Shown: piece after piece, positions 1 to 10,700 of the stretch
How the letters are laid out: each line of letters starts with the position of its first letter
Position numbering within the stretch: position 1 is the first letter of the stretch
Origin: Notospermus geniculatus
Lineage: Eukaryota > Nemertea > Pilidiophora > Heteronemertea > Lineidae
Assembly: GCA_002633025.1 (NCBI GenBank)
Contig: NMRB01000042.1
Location: 755,381-819,380, forward strand
DNA length: 64,000 nucleotides
Reading direction: 5' to 3'
Notes under the pieces: model-generated
What the model saw: the letters and a program-made list of their open reading frames with translations, nothing else
Databases searched by the model: none
What the model was told of the DNA's origin: nothing
Made by a program: the position numbers and the translations under genes

Positions 1-55
1 TGCCACGTGGAAGGTTACGAACGATTTCAAGTCTGCCAGCAAGTGCCTCGCCAAA

Positions 56-1960
56 ATGAAGCAATTCAGAAATGAGTCGTTCAACATCAATAAGAAGCAC
101 TTGGACGATTTGTTACGGCACGAGAACATCCAGTTAAACACCAAACGATCAGGCAACGTGACGGTTGAAGAGTTTGTGAACGTGGTAGTCGGCAACAGCA
201 GAAACAATAGCATATCCAACGACGCCAATGTCACGTTGGCTGGTATATACACCATCCCCGATGTATTGTGCTTTACCAACGAACATTGTACCAACTCGCC
301 CGCATTGGTGTCGACGTTGGCCGCCCAGGCAATGAGAAACCACCTCGGCAACGAGGATGTCGGCTTCAGTACGGACACTTTATTCCACTTGGGAATGATG
401 ACCAGGGAGATATTGCGGTGCACCGTGTTGCTGTCGTTGTGCGTGTACGAACGGTTCGATACGAAAACGTCGCAGTACCCCAGCTGGCCTGTTGTTACGA
501 CGAAAGTTAGGGAGGAAGCAAGATCGAATATGGCAGTAACGTTGGGCAACACGCACGAACTTCTACAAGTGGTATCCACTTTCATGTCGCTGTATCATTG
601 TTGCGTGCAGTGGAAACAGGTTGTCAAGATGTTCAACGATACAAAGATGACGGTCAGTCAGCACCAAGCTTCATCATTTGTGACATCGGTGATGACGCTA
701 AAGTTTAACACGCTGATTCTCGGTATACTAACTGGCACCGCCCTGCCCATCGTTGGTGGCGGAGGAAAGGTTAACGACTATCTGTATGAAAACGTGATAT
801 ACGACGCCGTAAAGAGCGTTGCGCCTTGTTCCCGTGTTCTAGACGTTAGTTTCGACGAGTGGACCAGGACGAATCAACTGGTGACCTACGCCAAAGTAAT
901 TGCGACGCCGACAGTTGACACTGTGAAGTACGTATACAATACATCTTATCGGCGTTTCAGAGTGATAGGTGACAAACCTGAGCGTCTCCATCACCTACCG
1001 ACACCATTTAACGTATCATCGATCATAGACGAAGCAACCAAGTGGAACAGTGGAAGCGACCATGTGGATAGAGTGGATTACGTCGTCTCCACGCAAGACA
1101 CGGCCTTCATGATGCCACACGACGCGCTCCGTCAATCGAATACCTTCAATGACGATGATCAACCGTACTTTCACGTATGCAACGCTTCCTGTTTGGATCG
1201 CAACGCCTTTCCGTTGACCAACGTCTTCACAAAGATGGGAATGGATGTGCTGAAGTCGTCGATATCACCGTTAGACGTTGTCAATATCGACGTTGAGAAA
1301 CTGTCGGACTTAGTAATTATGTCATTGATGAGAATCTCGTTGGTGGTCGAGGAGGCGATTGCCGTCTACGTCGAACTTTATGGCTGCGGATATTACCATG
1401 ACGACGTGAGGCGTAGTTACCTCGGAACGCCCGAACCACCATTTTCGTCTGTCGCTCCGTACGCGAACCAACGGACTGCCATTTCATTCTTCGATTCGCT
1501 GATGAGTGTGTACAACGACTTGAACGATACCTTCACTTTGGCTACACCCGCCCTCGCCAACGCCGACGTTAACACCCTGTTCAAACTTATGCGACAGGAC
1601 TTGCACATGTTGGAGTTTGCCGTATACGACATGTTGATCATGGAACATAGTCTCCAGTTAGCCTGTGGAAATCCACTAGGTATATACGACAATAGCAAAG
1701 TGGGACACGAGTTCACCGCTGAGGGACATATGAGGTACCTCAACAGGAAGTGTTGTCATCTTCGGTCCATGCGAAGGAGCATCATTGCAACAGACACTCC
1801 TGCCATGGAAGGAATATCTCACTCGTCCAGCGAGATCATGAAGAAGTGGAAGTTACCTGCCAAGCGGCTGCTTAACGACAAACTCGTCAAGTCGTCGGAA
1901 AAGTCCCGCCTGACAAACTTCCACACGTACGAGACCATAACTCGCACCTTGGTCAAATGA
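56..1960 (+). CDS. Unrecognised 634-residue viral protein, possibly 5'-truncated by the window edge
   Basis: I do not recognise this protein. From the first ATG (56) it is 634 residues with no signal peptide, no clear membrane anchor and no metal-binding motif that I can name. The same frame is open upstream to base 2 and reads like protein, so the true start may lie outside the window. The C-terminal ~60 residues are rich in Lys, Arg and Ser. The gene is followed by AATAAA signals at 2067 and 2084. Length and codon use match the neighbouring long genes, so a virion (capsid or tegument) role is possible, but that is inference. Confidence 0.75.
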   Translation: MKQFRNESFNINKKHLDDLLRHENIQLNTKRSGNVTVEEFVNVVVGNSRNNSISNDANVTLAGIYTIPDVLCFTNEHCTNSPALVSTLAAQAMRNHLGNEDVGFSTDTLFHLGMMTREILRCTVLLSLCVYERFDTKTSQYPSWPVVTTKVREEARSNMAVTLGNTHELLQVVSTFMSLYHCCVQWKQVVKMFNDTKMTVSQHQASSFVTSVMTLKFNTLILGILTGTALPIVGGGGKVNDYLYENVIYDAVKSVAPCSRVLDVSFDEWTRTNQLVTYAKVIATPTVDTVKYVYNTSYRRFRVIGDKPERLHHLPTPFNVSSIIDEATKWNSGSDHVDRVDYVVSTQDTAFMMPHDALRQSNTFNDDDQPYFHVCNASCLDRNAFPLTNVFTKMGMDVLKSSISPLDVVNIDVEKLSDLVIMSLMRISLVVEEAIAVYVELYGCGYYHDDVRRSYLGTPEPPFSSVAPYANQRTAISFFDSLMSVYNDLNDTFTLATPALANADVNTLFKLMRQDLHMLEFAVYDMLIMEHSLQLACGNPLGIYDNSKVGHEFTAEGHMRYLNRKCCHLRSMRRSIIATDTPAMEGISHSSSEIMKKWKLPAKRLLNDKLVKSSEKSRLTNFHTYETITRTLVK

Positions 1961-2417
1961 AGGTCATGAAAACAAAGTAAATGTCATGAACTGAGACGAG
2001 ATGACACATCAGTCAACAAATTAAACGTCATGAGATGAGATGACACATCAGTCAAAAATGTATGTAAATAAAAAATGTATGTCAATAAACAAATTGTTGT
2101 ACATTACATTGTGTTAGTTGAATGTGTTGTACTCGCAAGTGTTCACTACATGTCCGAGGACATGGACACATTGAGTACTTGTAAAAACTAATAACGGTGT
2201 CTTTTCAGTTTCAAAAATGCGGCATCGCTTGGACGACGATATGCACAATCGCCTTGTCAAAGATGAGATACTTGACGATGACGATGATACGCAGAATCTT
2301 CATGGGATTGGGAACAGGTACTTGTAAACCGTGGCGAAGCGTGATAGTCGAAGGATGGTCACAGGCGTGAACATAAAACTGACAACATTCCTCCATCGGA
2401 CTATTTCATGATCAGAC
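1961..2417. other. Intergenic region with short direct repeats
   Basis: This is AT-rich. It holds two imperfect copies of a ~45-base block around 'gatgacacatcagtcaa' (about 1995-2060) and a repeated 'atgtatgtaaataaa'-like segment. Two tiny open frames start at ATGs 2150 and 2218 (12 and 36 codons). The second is acidic and protein-like. An intron-like stretch lies between them (see findings). I cannot support a gene here with confidence. Confidence 0.5.
2067..2089 (+). terminator. Two polyadenylation signals after the first gene
   Basis: AATAAA occurs at 2067-2072 and 2084-2089, about 110 bases after the stop codon at 1960. This is the expected place for 3' end formation of an RNA polymerase II transcript from the first gene. 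Confidence 0.5.
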
Positions 2418-2852
2418 ATGAACGAGCACACAACGAAGAGAAACGAAATGTCTGCAACATGGACACCCGAAATTTGTTCCCCACTACTACAGATGTCGAC
2501 GTCACGGAATACTATCGACATACCGCCGGTGAATAGGAAGCTCTCGTTTGACGAACGCGATGCTGTGACAGACGCGTCGCCATCGAGAGATTACTTGCCC
2601 GATGAATTGTTGGACAATTGGGTGACGGAGAGTGACGAGATTATCACCAGCACAGGTAACCGAAAGTTGCGGATGGAAAACGTGCTGTTGAGTTATCACA
2701 CGAGTGTAGAAAATATGATCAAAATGCGACGTAGTGCACTGGTTGTAAGCAACATTGTGCGCACTAACAATCGTCTGGACTTCACTTTTCAGACCACTTC
2801 CTGCAAATGTGACAGACTACGTTTTTATTATGAATCAATAAACGTACTGTAA
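2418..2852 (+). CDS. Small hypothetical protein, 144 residues
   Basis: Not recognised. The frame starts at ATG 2418 and ends at TAA 2850-2852; an AATAAA (2837-2842) overlaps its last codons. The protein is hydrophilic, acidic in the middle and has two Cys near the C-terminus, with no signal peptide or membrane segment. An alternative frame at 2416-2535 is also protein-like, so the real gene could be spliced with, or frameshifted relative to, upstream segments between 2150 and 2417. Confidence 0.45.
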   Translation: MNEHTTKRNEMSATWTPEICSPLLQMSTSRNTIDIPPVNRKLSFDERDAVTDASPSRDYLPDELLDNWVTESDEIITSTGNRKLRMENVLLSYHTSVENMIKMRRSALVVSNIVRTNNRLDFTFQTTSCKCDRLRFYYESINVL

Positions 2853-3150
2853 CGTGGTTCAAGTTCAGGGGATCGACGTCGAGTATGAAGGAGTCGGAAC
2901 TTGCTTACGGCCGTATACGTGCGAGGATATGGGTAGTTCAACAACAGCACCATGAAGAACAATGTCGGGTTTTGTCTGTACAAACCTTTTTATGGGACAG
3001 TTCTTTACAGATGAAAAATGGTTGTCGCAAATGACGGAAAACTGTGTTCGTTTCACGGAGATAAAATCTCTCTGCGTGACTTGAGAAAGATTTATGTACC
3101 TGCTCTGACGAATAAATTTTATATACACAAGAGGATTGTTATTGGGTCAA
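2853..3150. other. Intergenic region between convergent genes
   Basis: About 300 bases between a + gene and the 3' end of a - gene. Short open frames exist on both strands (for example + from 3018, - from 3128) but overlap each other, show no motif and have no support. AATAAA occurs on the + strand at about 3109. I see nothing else. Confidence 0.4.
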
Positions 3151-6100
3151 TCATGTTGATGAACCCGATTCAAAGAAAGACTGTTCTTGATAACAGTCAT
3201 TGTCGCTGCAACTCGAATCCTCCTCCACCAGACGCTCGCTGAAACCTCCCTTATCTTTGAATGCTTTCTTGCGACGTATCCTGCCCACGGCCGCCGAACT
3301 CGACATATTGCACATGTTCTTGCACCTGTTCTCCATCAATTCGGCGCGATTGACGATGGCCAAACAACAGGAAAAGGGCACCACGAATAACATGATCACC
3401 AGCGCGGCGTTAAACATAGGATATAGTACCCTGCCGACTTGAGTCGCCAGTCGATTCAGTCTCAAGTAGTTGGCCACTCTGAGTTTGCTCACCTTGACGT
3501 AATCGTCGGACGATAACGTGGTATTGATCATGTTGGAAGAATGATTAGTACGTTTGAAATACCACACTGGCATGTTTTTCACGTCTTCGTTGCGCAATGA
3601 CCTTAATTGATTCAGCCACTTTTCTTCTTCGGACAGTACAGTTGGAGGTGTCAGACTGCCTGGCAGCGACGACAGATCAGTCCTCAGGTTGATTATCTCT
3701 GCATCCAGACCACCTCTGTAAACTGCCTTGTGCATCATATACACGCCACCTCTTCTGTTCGGGAACAAATGGTCCACGTTGTTCCACGGTCTGGTTCCGG
3801 ACGCCACCATGATGTCGATCGGTGGTGGATTGTCGTCGTCCATGTTATAAAAATAATAATGTTTCGTATTCCCGAGTACATTCTCCGTCCTGACAACCTC
3901 GACCAAGTCGCCATCGACAAACTTATACGTAGAGTCACCAATGTCACACATCAACTCGACCCCGTCGTCTGGATCGCAACGTGTGACTCCGCTACGCAGA
4001 TTCCTCAACAGTCTATTGTCGGCCGTGAGTTGTGCAATCAATTGAGGAGAGTCGTCATCCGGAATGGAAAACACAATCACTGGACGTCGAAAGCACATGT
4101 TGGGACGGTTACGAATCGAATCGGGTAGGAGGTGACCGACCGCCGTGTCTACACGTGAATCGTCCAGGTGAAGAGAAGGCAACACGTGCTTCGGGGTCGT
4201 CCAGTGTATGATGGTACAGTACAGCACGCCAAGGTAATTGTCGCCAGTCTTTATAAACTCTGTGTTACTCCAGGTGTGTATCGAACGCTTGCCAAGGCTA
4301 GGCAACACGGTAGATGCCATGTCATAAATTGCCGTCTCCACGGCTGCGTACGTGCGACAAGATGTCTCGCTCATCTTTCTCATGTGTTTGTTGACCGCTT
4401 CCAATGCCGTCTTTATTTTATCGTCCAGACGGGCGTCGATTGGTAAAGGAAGGACACTGTTTATTACTGTAGTACCTAGTCCGTCTGACCCCGGCGGAAT
4501 ACTCGCCGCCCTCGTAGCTTGGACCGGTGGATTGCCGTATCTCTTCGTCTTCATTTCGACTAACGTGGGTACACCGGAGACGCACTCCCAGATACCGCCG
4601 AACGAATCGATGCCCCGCCTTAACCCAGAAATACACGTTAACTCGCCTATGTCTCGTCCGTTCTCTCCAAAATCTATGTATCCCCTCCCGTTGGTGTCCA
4701 TCGTTACCGCAGGCTTAAAGTCATTGTATTGTTCTTCGACAGGCCTGGTCACTACGGTGCTGTCCTCATATTGAAGTAGCACTGAATTGTCCGTTAGGAA
4801 TGTGGCTGCGTCGGTGGACGCGCATTTGTCCATGTTCATCGAGTGTAAATGAGATACGTCCACCAAGTGAGCATCCGTCACGCGGTAGACACGGTGATGA
4901 GATGAGAACACGATGGTGTACTTGGTTGGGCGTCCATGTGTACCATCTGGTATGCGTGTGGTCACGGCGCGGACCCGAAATTCGCCTGCTTTGGTGAAAG
5001 GGCACAAGTGACCGATGTTCAATGTATTATTCGACCACACCAATGTTCCGATCGTTTGGTTCGAATAAAAAGTAGCAGATGGAGATGTAAAGTGTCTCAG
5101 TGGTAAATTACCATATGGCGTCTCGATGCTCTTGTATGGAAATCGATAGATCAGTTGAACGTTTTCTTCCAACACACAGTTGATCAATTCGAATTTTTTA
5201 ATCATACCATTTGGACAGTCCAACCACCACCTGTAGTCTTTTTCTGCCTTAACTTTCACATCGTCCTCGGTCATCGGACTACGGTACGTAGACTTACCCA
5301 CCGACAACATGTTTACTTCCTCCCCGTTGTTGATGCGACATCTCTTGGACCGTGTCCACTCTTTGCACACCGTCTCGTCCACCGTGTGTCGAACCACCGG
5401 TGTCCACGAGTAGGTGGGCAGCAAGTAGAAACCGCAAGTCTGGATGGCTACTTGTACCTCCACATAACACCTACTGGCATCGGATATCGTCTCGCCGTAC
5501 TGATTAGGCGTGAATACGGACAGAGTTCCTTCGTTTTCTATGGATGACGATGATGACTGTCTCCTGTCTTCGTCACCACCGCACGATGCCTTGTCTGTAT
5601 TAAGACGTATGTGCTGCGATGGGCGATCGTCGCACAATTTAAAATTCCTATTGTCCGCCAACTTATCCATGATCTCGCCGTTTTTAAAGTACACCCTCAA
5701 CAATGGAAAAGGTCTCTGAGCTATCTTGTCGGCTTCGTTGAAGGCGGGTTTGTAATTGGCATTTAAGATACCGGCGATTATCATTGGAACAACGCTGACT
5801 TTGTCCACCTCGTCCAGTGTGTTCGATATGAGCGTATTCCACTCGGGTGTGTTAAAGGTCCATCTCATTTCTCCCGCTTTGGTGGACACACCCCTGCGAG
5901 ATGTGAGAAAACAAGCTGAGCTGAACGAGTGCAAACGAGGAGAACACAAATACAACATGTCACTCTTGATGTAAATGTCTGACAACCACGTCGATGTGGC
6001 TGAAACTTGGAAGGTGTGGGGACTGGTCATAGACGGGTACACAGTTTGCGTAGTTCCTCCAAGAATCGAAAAGTGAACGACGTTGGAGCGATTTGCTGCG

Positions 6101-6246
6101 GTCGTTTTAAAATGTGACTTGATAATGTGAATTAGTTGACGCAAGTTGTACATTCCGCTTGTGTCCCTGCTGGCGGTATACGAGTCATCCTGTGCGAGTG
6201 TTGTTCCGCACAGACACAGTACCCATAGTAAAATCCTTGGCCACAT
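3151..6246 (-). CDS. Large type I membrane glycoprotein, 1,031 residues
   Basis: The ATG at 6246 gives an immediate signal peptide (hydrophobic core ILLWVLCLCGTTLA, likely cleavage before Gln-Asp). An ATG 11 codons upstream (6279) would bury the signal, so I prefer 6246. The long ectodomain has many Cys and several N-x-S/T sites. One transmembrane segment lies at about residues 940-967, followed by a ~70-residue cytoplasmic tail with a basic patch and an acidic, Ser-rich end. This is the plan of a major virion surface glycoprotein. A herpesvirus gB equivalent is conceivable from size and topology, but I see no specific gB signature. The gene lies 67 bases downstream of the multi-pass membrane gene on the same strand. 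Confidence 0.8.
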   Translation of the reverse strand: MWPRILLWVLCLCGTTLAQDDSYTASRDTSGMYNLRQLIHIIKSHFKTTAANRSNVVHFSILGGTTQTVYPSMTSPHTFQVSATSTWLSDIYIKSDMLYLCSPRLHSFSSACFLTSRRGVSTKAGEMRWTFNTPEWNTLISNTLDEVDKVSVVPMIIAGILNANYKPAFNEADKIAQRPFPLLRVYFKNGEIMDKLADNRNFKLCDDRPSQHIRLNTDKASCGGDEDRRQSSSSSIENEGTLSVFTPNQYGETISDASRCYVEVQVAIQTCGFYLLPTYSWTPVVRHTVDETVCKEWTRSKRCRINNGEEVNMLSVGKSTYRSPMTEDDVKVKAEKDYRWWLDCPNGMIKKFELINCVLEENVQLIYRFPYKSIETPYGNLPLRHFTSPSATFYSNQTIGTLVWSNNTLNIGHLCPFTKAGEFRVRAVTTRIPDGTHGRPTKYTIVFSSHHRVYRVTDAHLVDVSHLHSMNMDKCASTDAATFLTDNSVLLQYEDSTVVTRPVEEQYNDFKPAVTMDTNGRGYIDFGENGRDIGELTCISGLRRGIDSFGGIWECVSGVPTLVEMKTKRYGNPPVQATRAASIPPGSDGLGTTVINSVLPLPIDARLDDKIKTALEAVNKHMRKMSETSCRTYAAVETAIYDMASTVLPSLGKRSIHTWSNTEFIKTGDNYLGVLYCTIIHWTTPKHVLPSLHLDDSRVDTAVGHLLPDSIRNRPNMCFRRPVIVFSIPDDDSPQLIAQLTADNRLLRNLRSGVTRCDPDDGVELMCDIGDSTYKFVDGDLVEVVRTENVLGNTKHYYFYNMDDDNPPPIDIMVASGTRPWNNVDHLFPNRRGGVYMMHKAVYRGGLDAEIINLRTDLSSLPGSLTPPTVLSEEEKWLNQLRSLRNEDVKNMPVWYFKRTNHSSNMINTTLSSDDYVKVSKLRVANYLRLNRLATQVGRVLYPMFNAALVIMLFVVPFSCCLAIVNRAELMENRCKNMCNMSSSAAVGRIRRKKAFKDKGGFSERLVEEDSSCSDNDCYQEQSFFESGSST

Positions 6247-6313
6247 TATGTTCTTGTCCCAATGCTTCGAAATATACATATTTCCTGCACATTGTGGGTG
6301 GCGAATGAGTGAG

Positions 6314-7780
6314 TTAATACGATTTTAGCGGTTTCTTCAAGTTCCAATTTTTCACGCCAGGACCGGGCATCTCGAAACGATGGCGTCGTACGAACTCCAG
6401 CGATCCGGTGTACATGTGGACGGGGATAGCGATCAGCAATATAATCAGGCAGACAGAAACGAAAACGATCACATCGATGTACGATCGATTGGTGTGGCTC
6501 GGAGGAAGCGAGAGCCAGATGCCCAGGGAAGCCAAGACAAAGGTCACGTAGGGTAATACCACTGATTTGGCTCGCATGTACAGGAAGTCGAATGGGAGAT
6601 AAGCCAAAAGTATTATGGCCATGCCGATCAAATACAAGAAAATTGTGTACTCTAGGTGCATGATCGAGCCGTCGTTGCCAATCTTGACACCGGTCAACAT
6701 CACGCACACGTAGTCCCACGTGTGCAGAACCAACATCACCATCCAGGCGTAGGTGGCGTTCTGACCCAACGTGATCGTGAAAAACGCATCTGTATTGCTT
6801 GGTTTGGTGAACTTTTCATTGTTGATCATGAGCGTGGCGGTGGCATTCCGTAGCCTCTGTTGTTTTTCCTTACGGTTCACCGCATAAGGCATGTCTATCA
6901 TGTCGATATCTTCATTGTCACGTAAGCGCTTGTACTTGGCCGAGTTCTTGCTCGATATCAGTTTTCCAAACAGGTACGAGGCGCATTTGGGAAACGATTT
7001 GAAGAAAGACACCTTGGCCAACTTGTCTCGACTACCGTTAGAATGCCAACGCAACAGTTGCATGATGGCACGGCGATTGATGGGGATTACGCCGAAGGCT
7101 TGAACGAATGCAGACGCGAGACACAGGGTCAAGCAAACACCCATGACGACGTGAAAATTCTTCGGAAGGTCAGCCATCATGTTGTCGCGTTTCGCTTCCT
7201 CTATGTGCAGGGTGGTCTCCACCTTCAGGCTGCTGGTATTCATCCACACTTTCAGTGGGTCCGGTTGGTAACGAGAGTATAAAGGAATAGACGGTTTGTA
7301 CATCATTGAGAGATTGTGATGGTCGTGCATTGTAATGAAGTTGAGATTGTGACGGTCGTGCATTGTAATGAAGGTGAACAACAACCTCGTCAACTCGGCG
7401 ATGGCAAACAACACGGTCGATAATAAAACCAACAAAAGATCTTGGTGGCGCCAACCAATCTCTAGTATCCACTTCATGGCAACTTGTATCTTGTCGTTGT
7501 TCAAATCGGATGTGTAGACTTGTGGCACATACTTTTTAAATTCGTTGTATCGTCTCAGGTGACCATACCACATATAGTATGCTCGATAAGAGTATTTTAT
7601 CACAAACAACAAGTAGATGAGCAATTCGATTGGTAGGTAAGTTGTTGTGCCCAGTATTGTAGGCAAATGTAACAGTGGAGTGTCCGACAGTGCCTCGTGC
7701 TGGCGCCTGTAGTGGGCCATGTCCTTCAGGCCGATGATACGAGTATCGTCGTCGAACGGTCGGTCCATTTCACAACACAT
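6314..7780 (-). CDS. Multi-pass membrane protein, 488 residues, about 7 segments
   Basis: About seven hydrophobic segments are visible: one near residues 45-70, one near 110-135 and another near 210-235, then four in the C-terminal half. The N-terminal ~40 residues and the 235-330 region are charged and likely cytosolic. Number and spacing recall the multi-pass glycoprotein M of herpesviruses, but there is no sequence proof. ATG at 7780 overlaps the stop of the upstream gene (7770) by 11 bases; a second ATG at 7768 would remove the overlap. A 33-base tandem duplication (7310-7342 and 7343-7375) doubles an 11-residue stretch with His-Asp-x-His between two membrane segments. Confidence 0.75.
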   Translation of the reverse strand: MCCEMDRPFDDDTRIIGLKDMAHYRRQHEALSDTPLLHLPTILGTTTYLPIELLIYLLFVIKYSYRAYYMWYGHLRRYNEFKKYVPQVYTSDLNNDKIQVAMKWILEIGWRHQDLLLVLLSTVLFAIAELTRLLFTFITMHDRHNLNFITMHDHHNLSMMYKPSIPLYSRYQPDPLKVWMNTSSLKVETTLHIEEAKRDNMMADLPKNFHVVMGVCLTLCLASAFVQAFGVIPINRRAIMQLLRWHSNGSRDKLAKVSFFKSFPKCASYLFGKLISSKNSAKYKRLRDNEDIDMIDMPYAVNRKEKQQRLRNATATLMINNEKFTKPSNTDAFFTITLGQNATYAWMVMLVLHTWDYVCVMLTGVKIGNDGSIMHLEYTIFLYLIGMAIILLAYLPFDFLYMRAKSVVLPYVTFVLASLGIWLSLPPSHTNRSYIDVIVFVSVCLIILLIAIPVHMYTGSLEFVRRHRFEMPGPGVKNWNLKKPLKSY

Positions 7781-10700
7781 AGACGCTCTCAGATTCGGAA
7801 ACTATACGGTTTCCTTCAACCGTCACTATGTCAATTGATGTAGGACCGTTATCATTGGCGGTCTTGCTTGATAAGATTTTCGGCAAGTCACGATGCGATC
7901 TTGACCAGACGGTTCGGTGCATCCTTCTTAACCGATCAGCCACGTCAATAAACGTCACGTGAGACACTGGTTCATTGAACAACCACTTGGTCAATACGTC
8001 GATTATGTTAACGTCCACACGGCCCTCACTTAGTCGATTGTACACCATCTGACGAGTAGACGTCGGTAAACCCAAAGATGGATACACATTACCATCGGTG
8101 ATCAACTTTGCCAACTGTTCGTGAGTTGTACGTGAACCGTTGGACGACATACAATAGCGCAGTGTGTTCGATGCATCGCGCATCACACCGAACGATACGG
8201 ACGAGAAGGTTTGTCCTGACAGATAGACGGAGACCAAAACGTCGTCGACAGCGTTCGCCGCGTGCGTGGAAGAGAATGGTCGACAAAACAACACGGGACG
8301 TCCAACAGGGTCGAACAGGTACACTGCGTCACCTTTATTCGACGAGTAACACAGATAATCGGCAAACATAGGAGACATGGTGCCATCGTACCGCGCGTCG
8401 AACAAGTGGTGCGTTATGTCTTCGTTGGTGTTGTTCGTTGTGCCACGGGCGGTTAGTCTATCCAACAATGTATCCACAAAATGGACGTTGTGCGATCGGG
8501 CAAACAAGATATAGCTAGATGACACTTTATCGCCGTCGTTGACCCGAACGTATGTATGAAAGAACGCGTCCGAGTGAAGATCAGATATGCAAATGTAGTC
8601 TCTCGCGACTTGCGCATGGTCCAACACGTGCGAAACAAAAAAAAGAAATATGCGCACGAGAAACTTGTACTTCTTATTCATTTTGGGTATTTCGAGTAGA
8701 GTACCCGAATCGGGATAAAACATGTTGCGGTCATCTGTTTTCCACTTGCTCATGGAGACCAATGTGTGATTGAACACGCTCAAAAGTTTATCGAAATCAG
8801 TCGCATGTTGAGGCACCATCAAACGCATGTCCGTAAACTCCACTTGCGGCATAAATATGTACCCAGCATCGAATGGAAGCATAAACACAGACGCGTCCTT
8901 GCCGCATTTGGTCCACCATTTCTGCATGAGTCTGGTCGGATGATCTAAATCTAATTCTGAGTGATTGCGTTTCAGCATGGTAGACACGAGCTTGATGATG
9001 TCGTCGGCAACGTTGGAAATGTCATTTTCCGTGGGGAAACAGTCGGACAACACCGAAGATAATTTTGCCAGACGATGGTTTATCGATTCGTCGTCAACTT
9101 CATACAAGTACTCCACGCACATCCGCAAGCAAGGGAACAGCTTCAAGTCTTCGTCGGTAAACATATCCAATGCGACGCCGGATTCTGTCGCCTGAATGGC
9201 CAATTCTAGTTCTTTGCCCAAGGAGACTGGTTTCACAACACGAGACAAGACGTCCACAAAGGAATTGTACCTCCGTTGTTTATTGCTTAATTGATGTCGG
9301 TCTGTCAATGATTGCTGCACATTGGAAAAAGGCGAGGTGTAATACAATAAGTGATCATCCACGTACCACGCTTCTGTGGGGAAAGCATTCTTCACTCTGT
9401 GGACGTAAAGTTTTGCCATTCTCTCGCATGCCAAGCGCGTGGCACACGTAACCAGGCTAGGTGTAGAGATACCATTCTCATTGTGGGTACACAGGATGCG
9501 GTTTATCCATGTCATTTCATCGTCGACAACGTTACTGGAAGTTTTTCGTTCTATCATCGATGTCAGACACATTTTCAACACAACCAGTCTGGGCGTGTGA
9601 CCTGGTACGCTTTCGAATAACATGACCTCGTACTGCAATCCCATGGCAACCAGCACCATGGCCAAGAACTGTGAACCGCTCTCGATCACCAACAAGTCAA
9701 AACACTCGGGGGTCATTTGTTTCTTGTCGTCCAACACGGCTGTCAACACATTTATGTTATGACAGAAACCGTCGGATAAGTGAGGATCTACAGAGTCTAT
9801 GCGACATTCCCTGAAAAATACCGTCTCGTTGTCCACTGCCACGCCCAACCATTCGTCACGGGACAATTTGTAGCGTCTGTTTGGCATGAATAACACATGT
9901 TCACTGTACACCGGAACCAACGTTGCCTTTAATTTACCGTTCAGCACATCATTCATGGTGTAATTGTTGGATACTTTCGCCGCCAATCGATGTCCGTCTG
10001 GACCATGGAGCAAGGTTATCAGTTTTGAATAGTAATCACTGCACGTCAGACTCAATTGTTTCCGGTTGGACAAGTGGATGCACACGGCGTGCACTAATCC
10101 ACCATCGTACATGGTCAAGTCCACTAGGTGCTGAAAGGTCTCCAAATTGGATGTTTCTAGGTGTGCCCACTCTAACAATCCACCTCGTGTGGACACGCGT
10201 TCCACAAACACATCGTACAGATCGTCGTTAGTCATAGCGGCCAACAGGACGGATAATAAGTGGTAATCGCCCATCGAATGAATCTCGTAGTTACTGTCCG
10301 CCACGAGAGCGTGCATTTCATCGCTAAACTTGTAGATGTAGTGAAAACCAACCGATTCGGGAGACGTCCACTGTATGTTCTCTACCAAGTCGACAAGGTT
10401 GCCTTTGTCTGAGGCGGATGAGAGGTCCAATTGCGGGCGCATGTGTTCAGACAACTTTGAAAGAGGTGCCATTATCGTATTCACTGGCAAGTAGGCAAAC
10501 GGTTTTTTGCCCGCCACCATTTCCATGGCACCTTTGGCATACGTCACGTTATGTACGGAAGGAAATAACGTGAACAAATTGGTACGTATCAAGTCGTTGC
10601 CAGCAACCATCGTGTCGTGTTTCAACAAACGATCCATCGTGGCTTCGCATTTTAACCACTTGGTGTGCCTGTGACGGAGTCCGTGTTCCTGTATGGAATT

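Noticed and set aside
3151-6246. Glycoprotein B homologue
   Set aside because: Size, signal and anchor fit, but I see no fusion-loop or domain signature; and the 33.3-35.5 kb protein is a better fusogen candidate.
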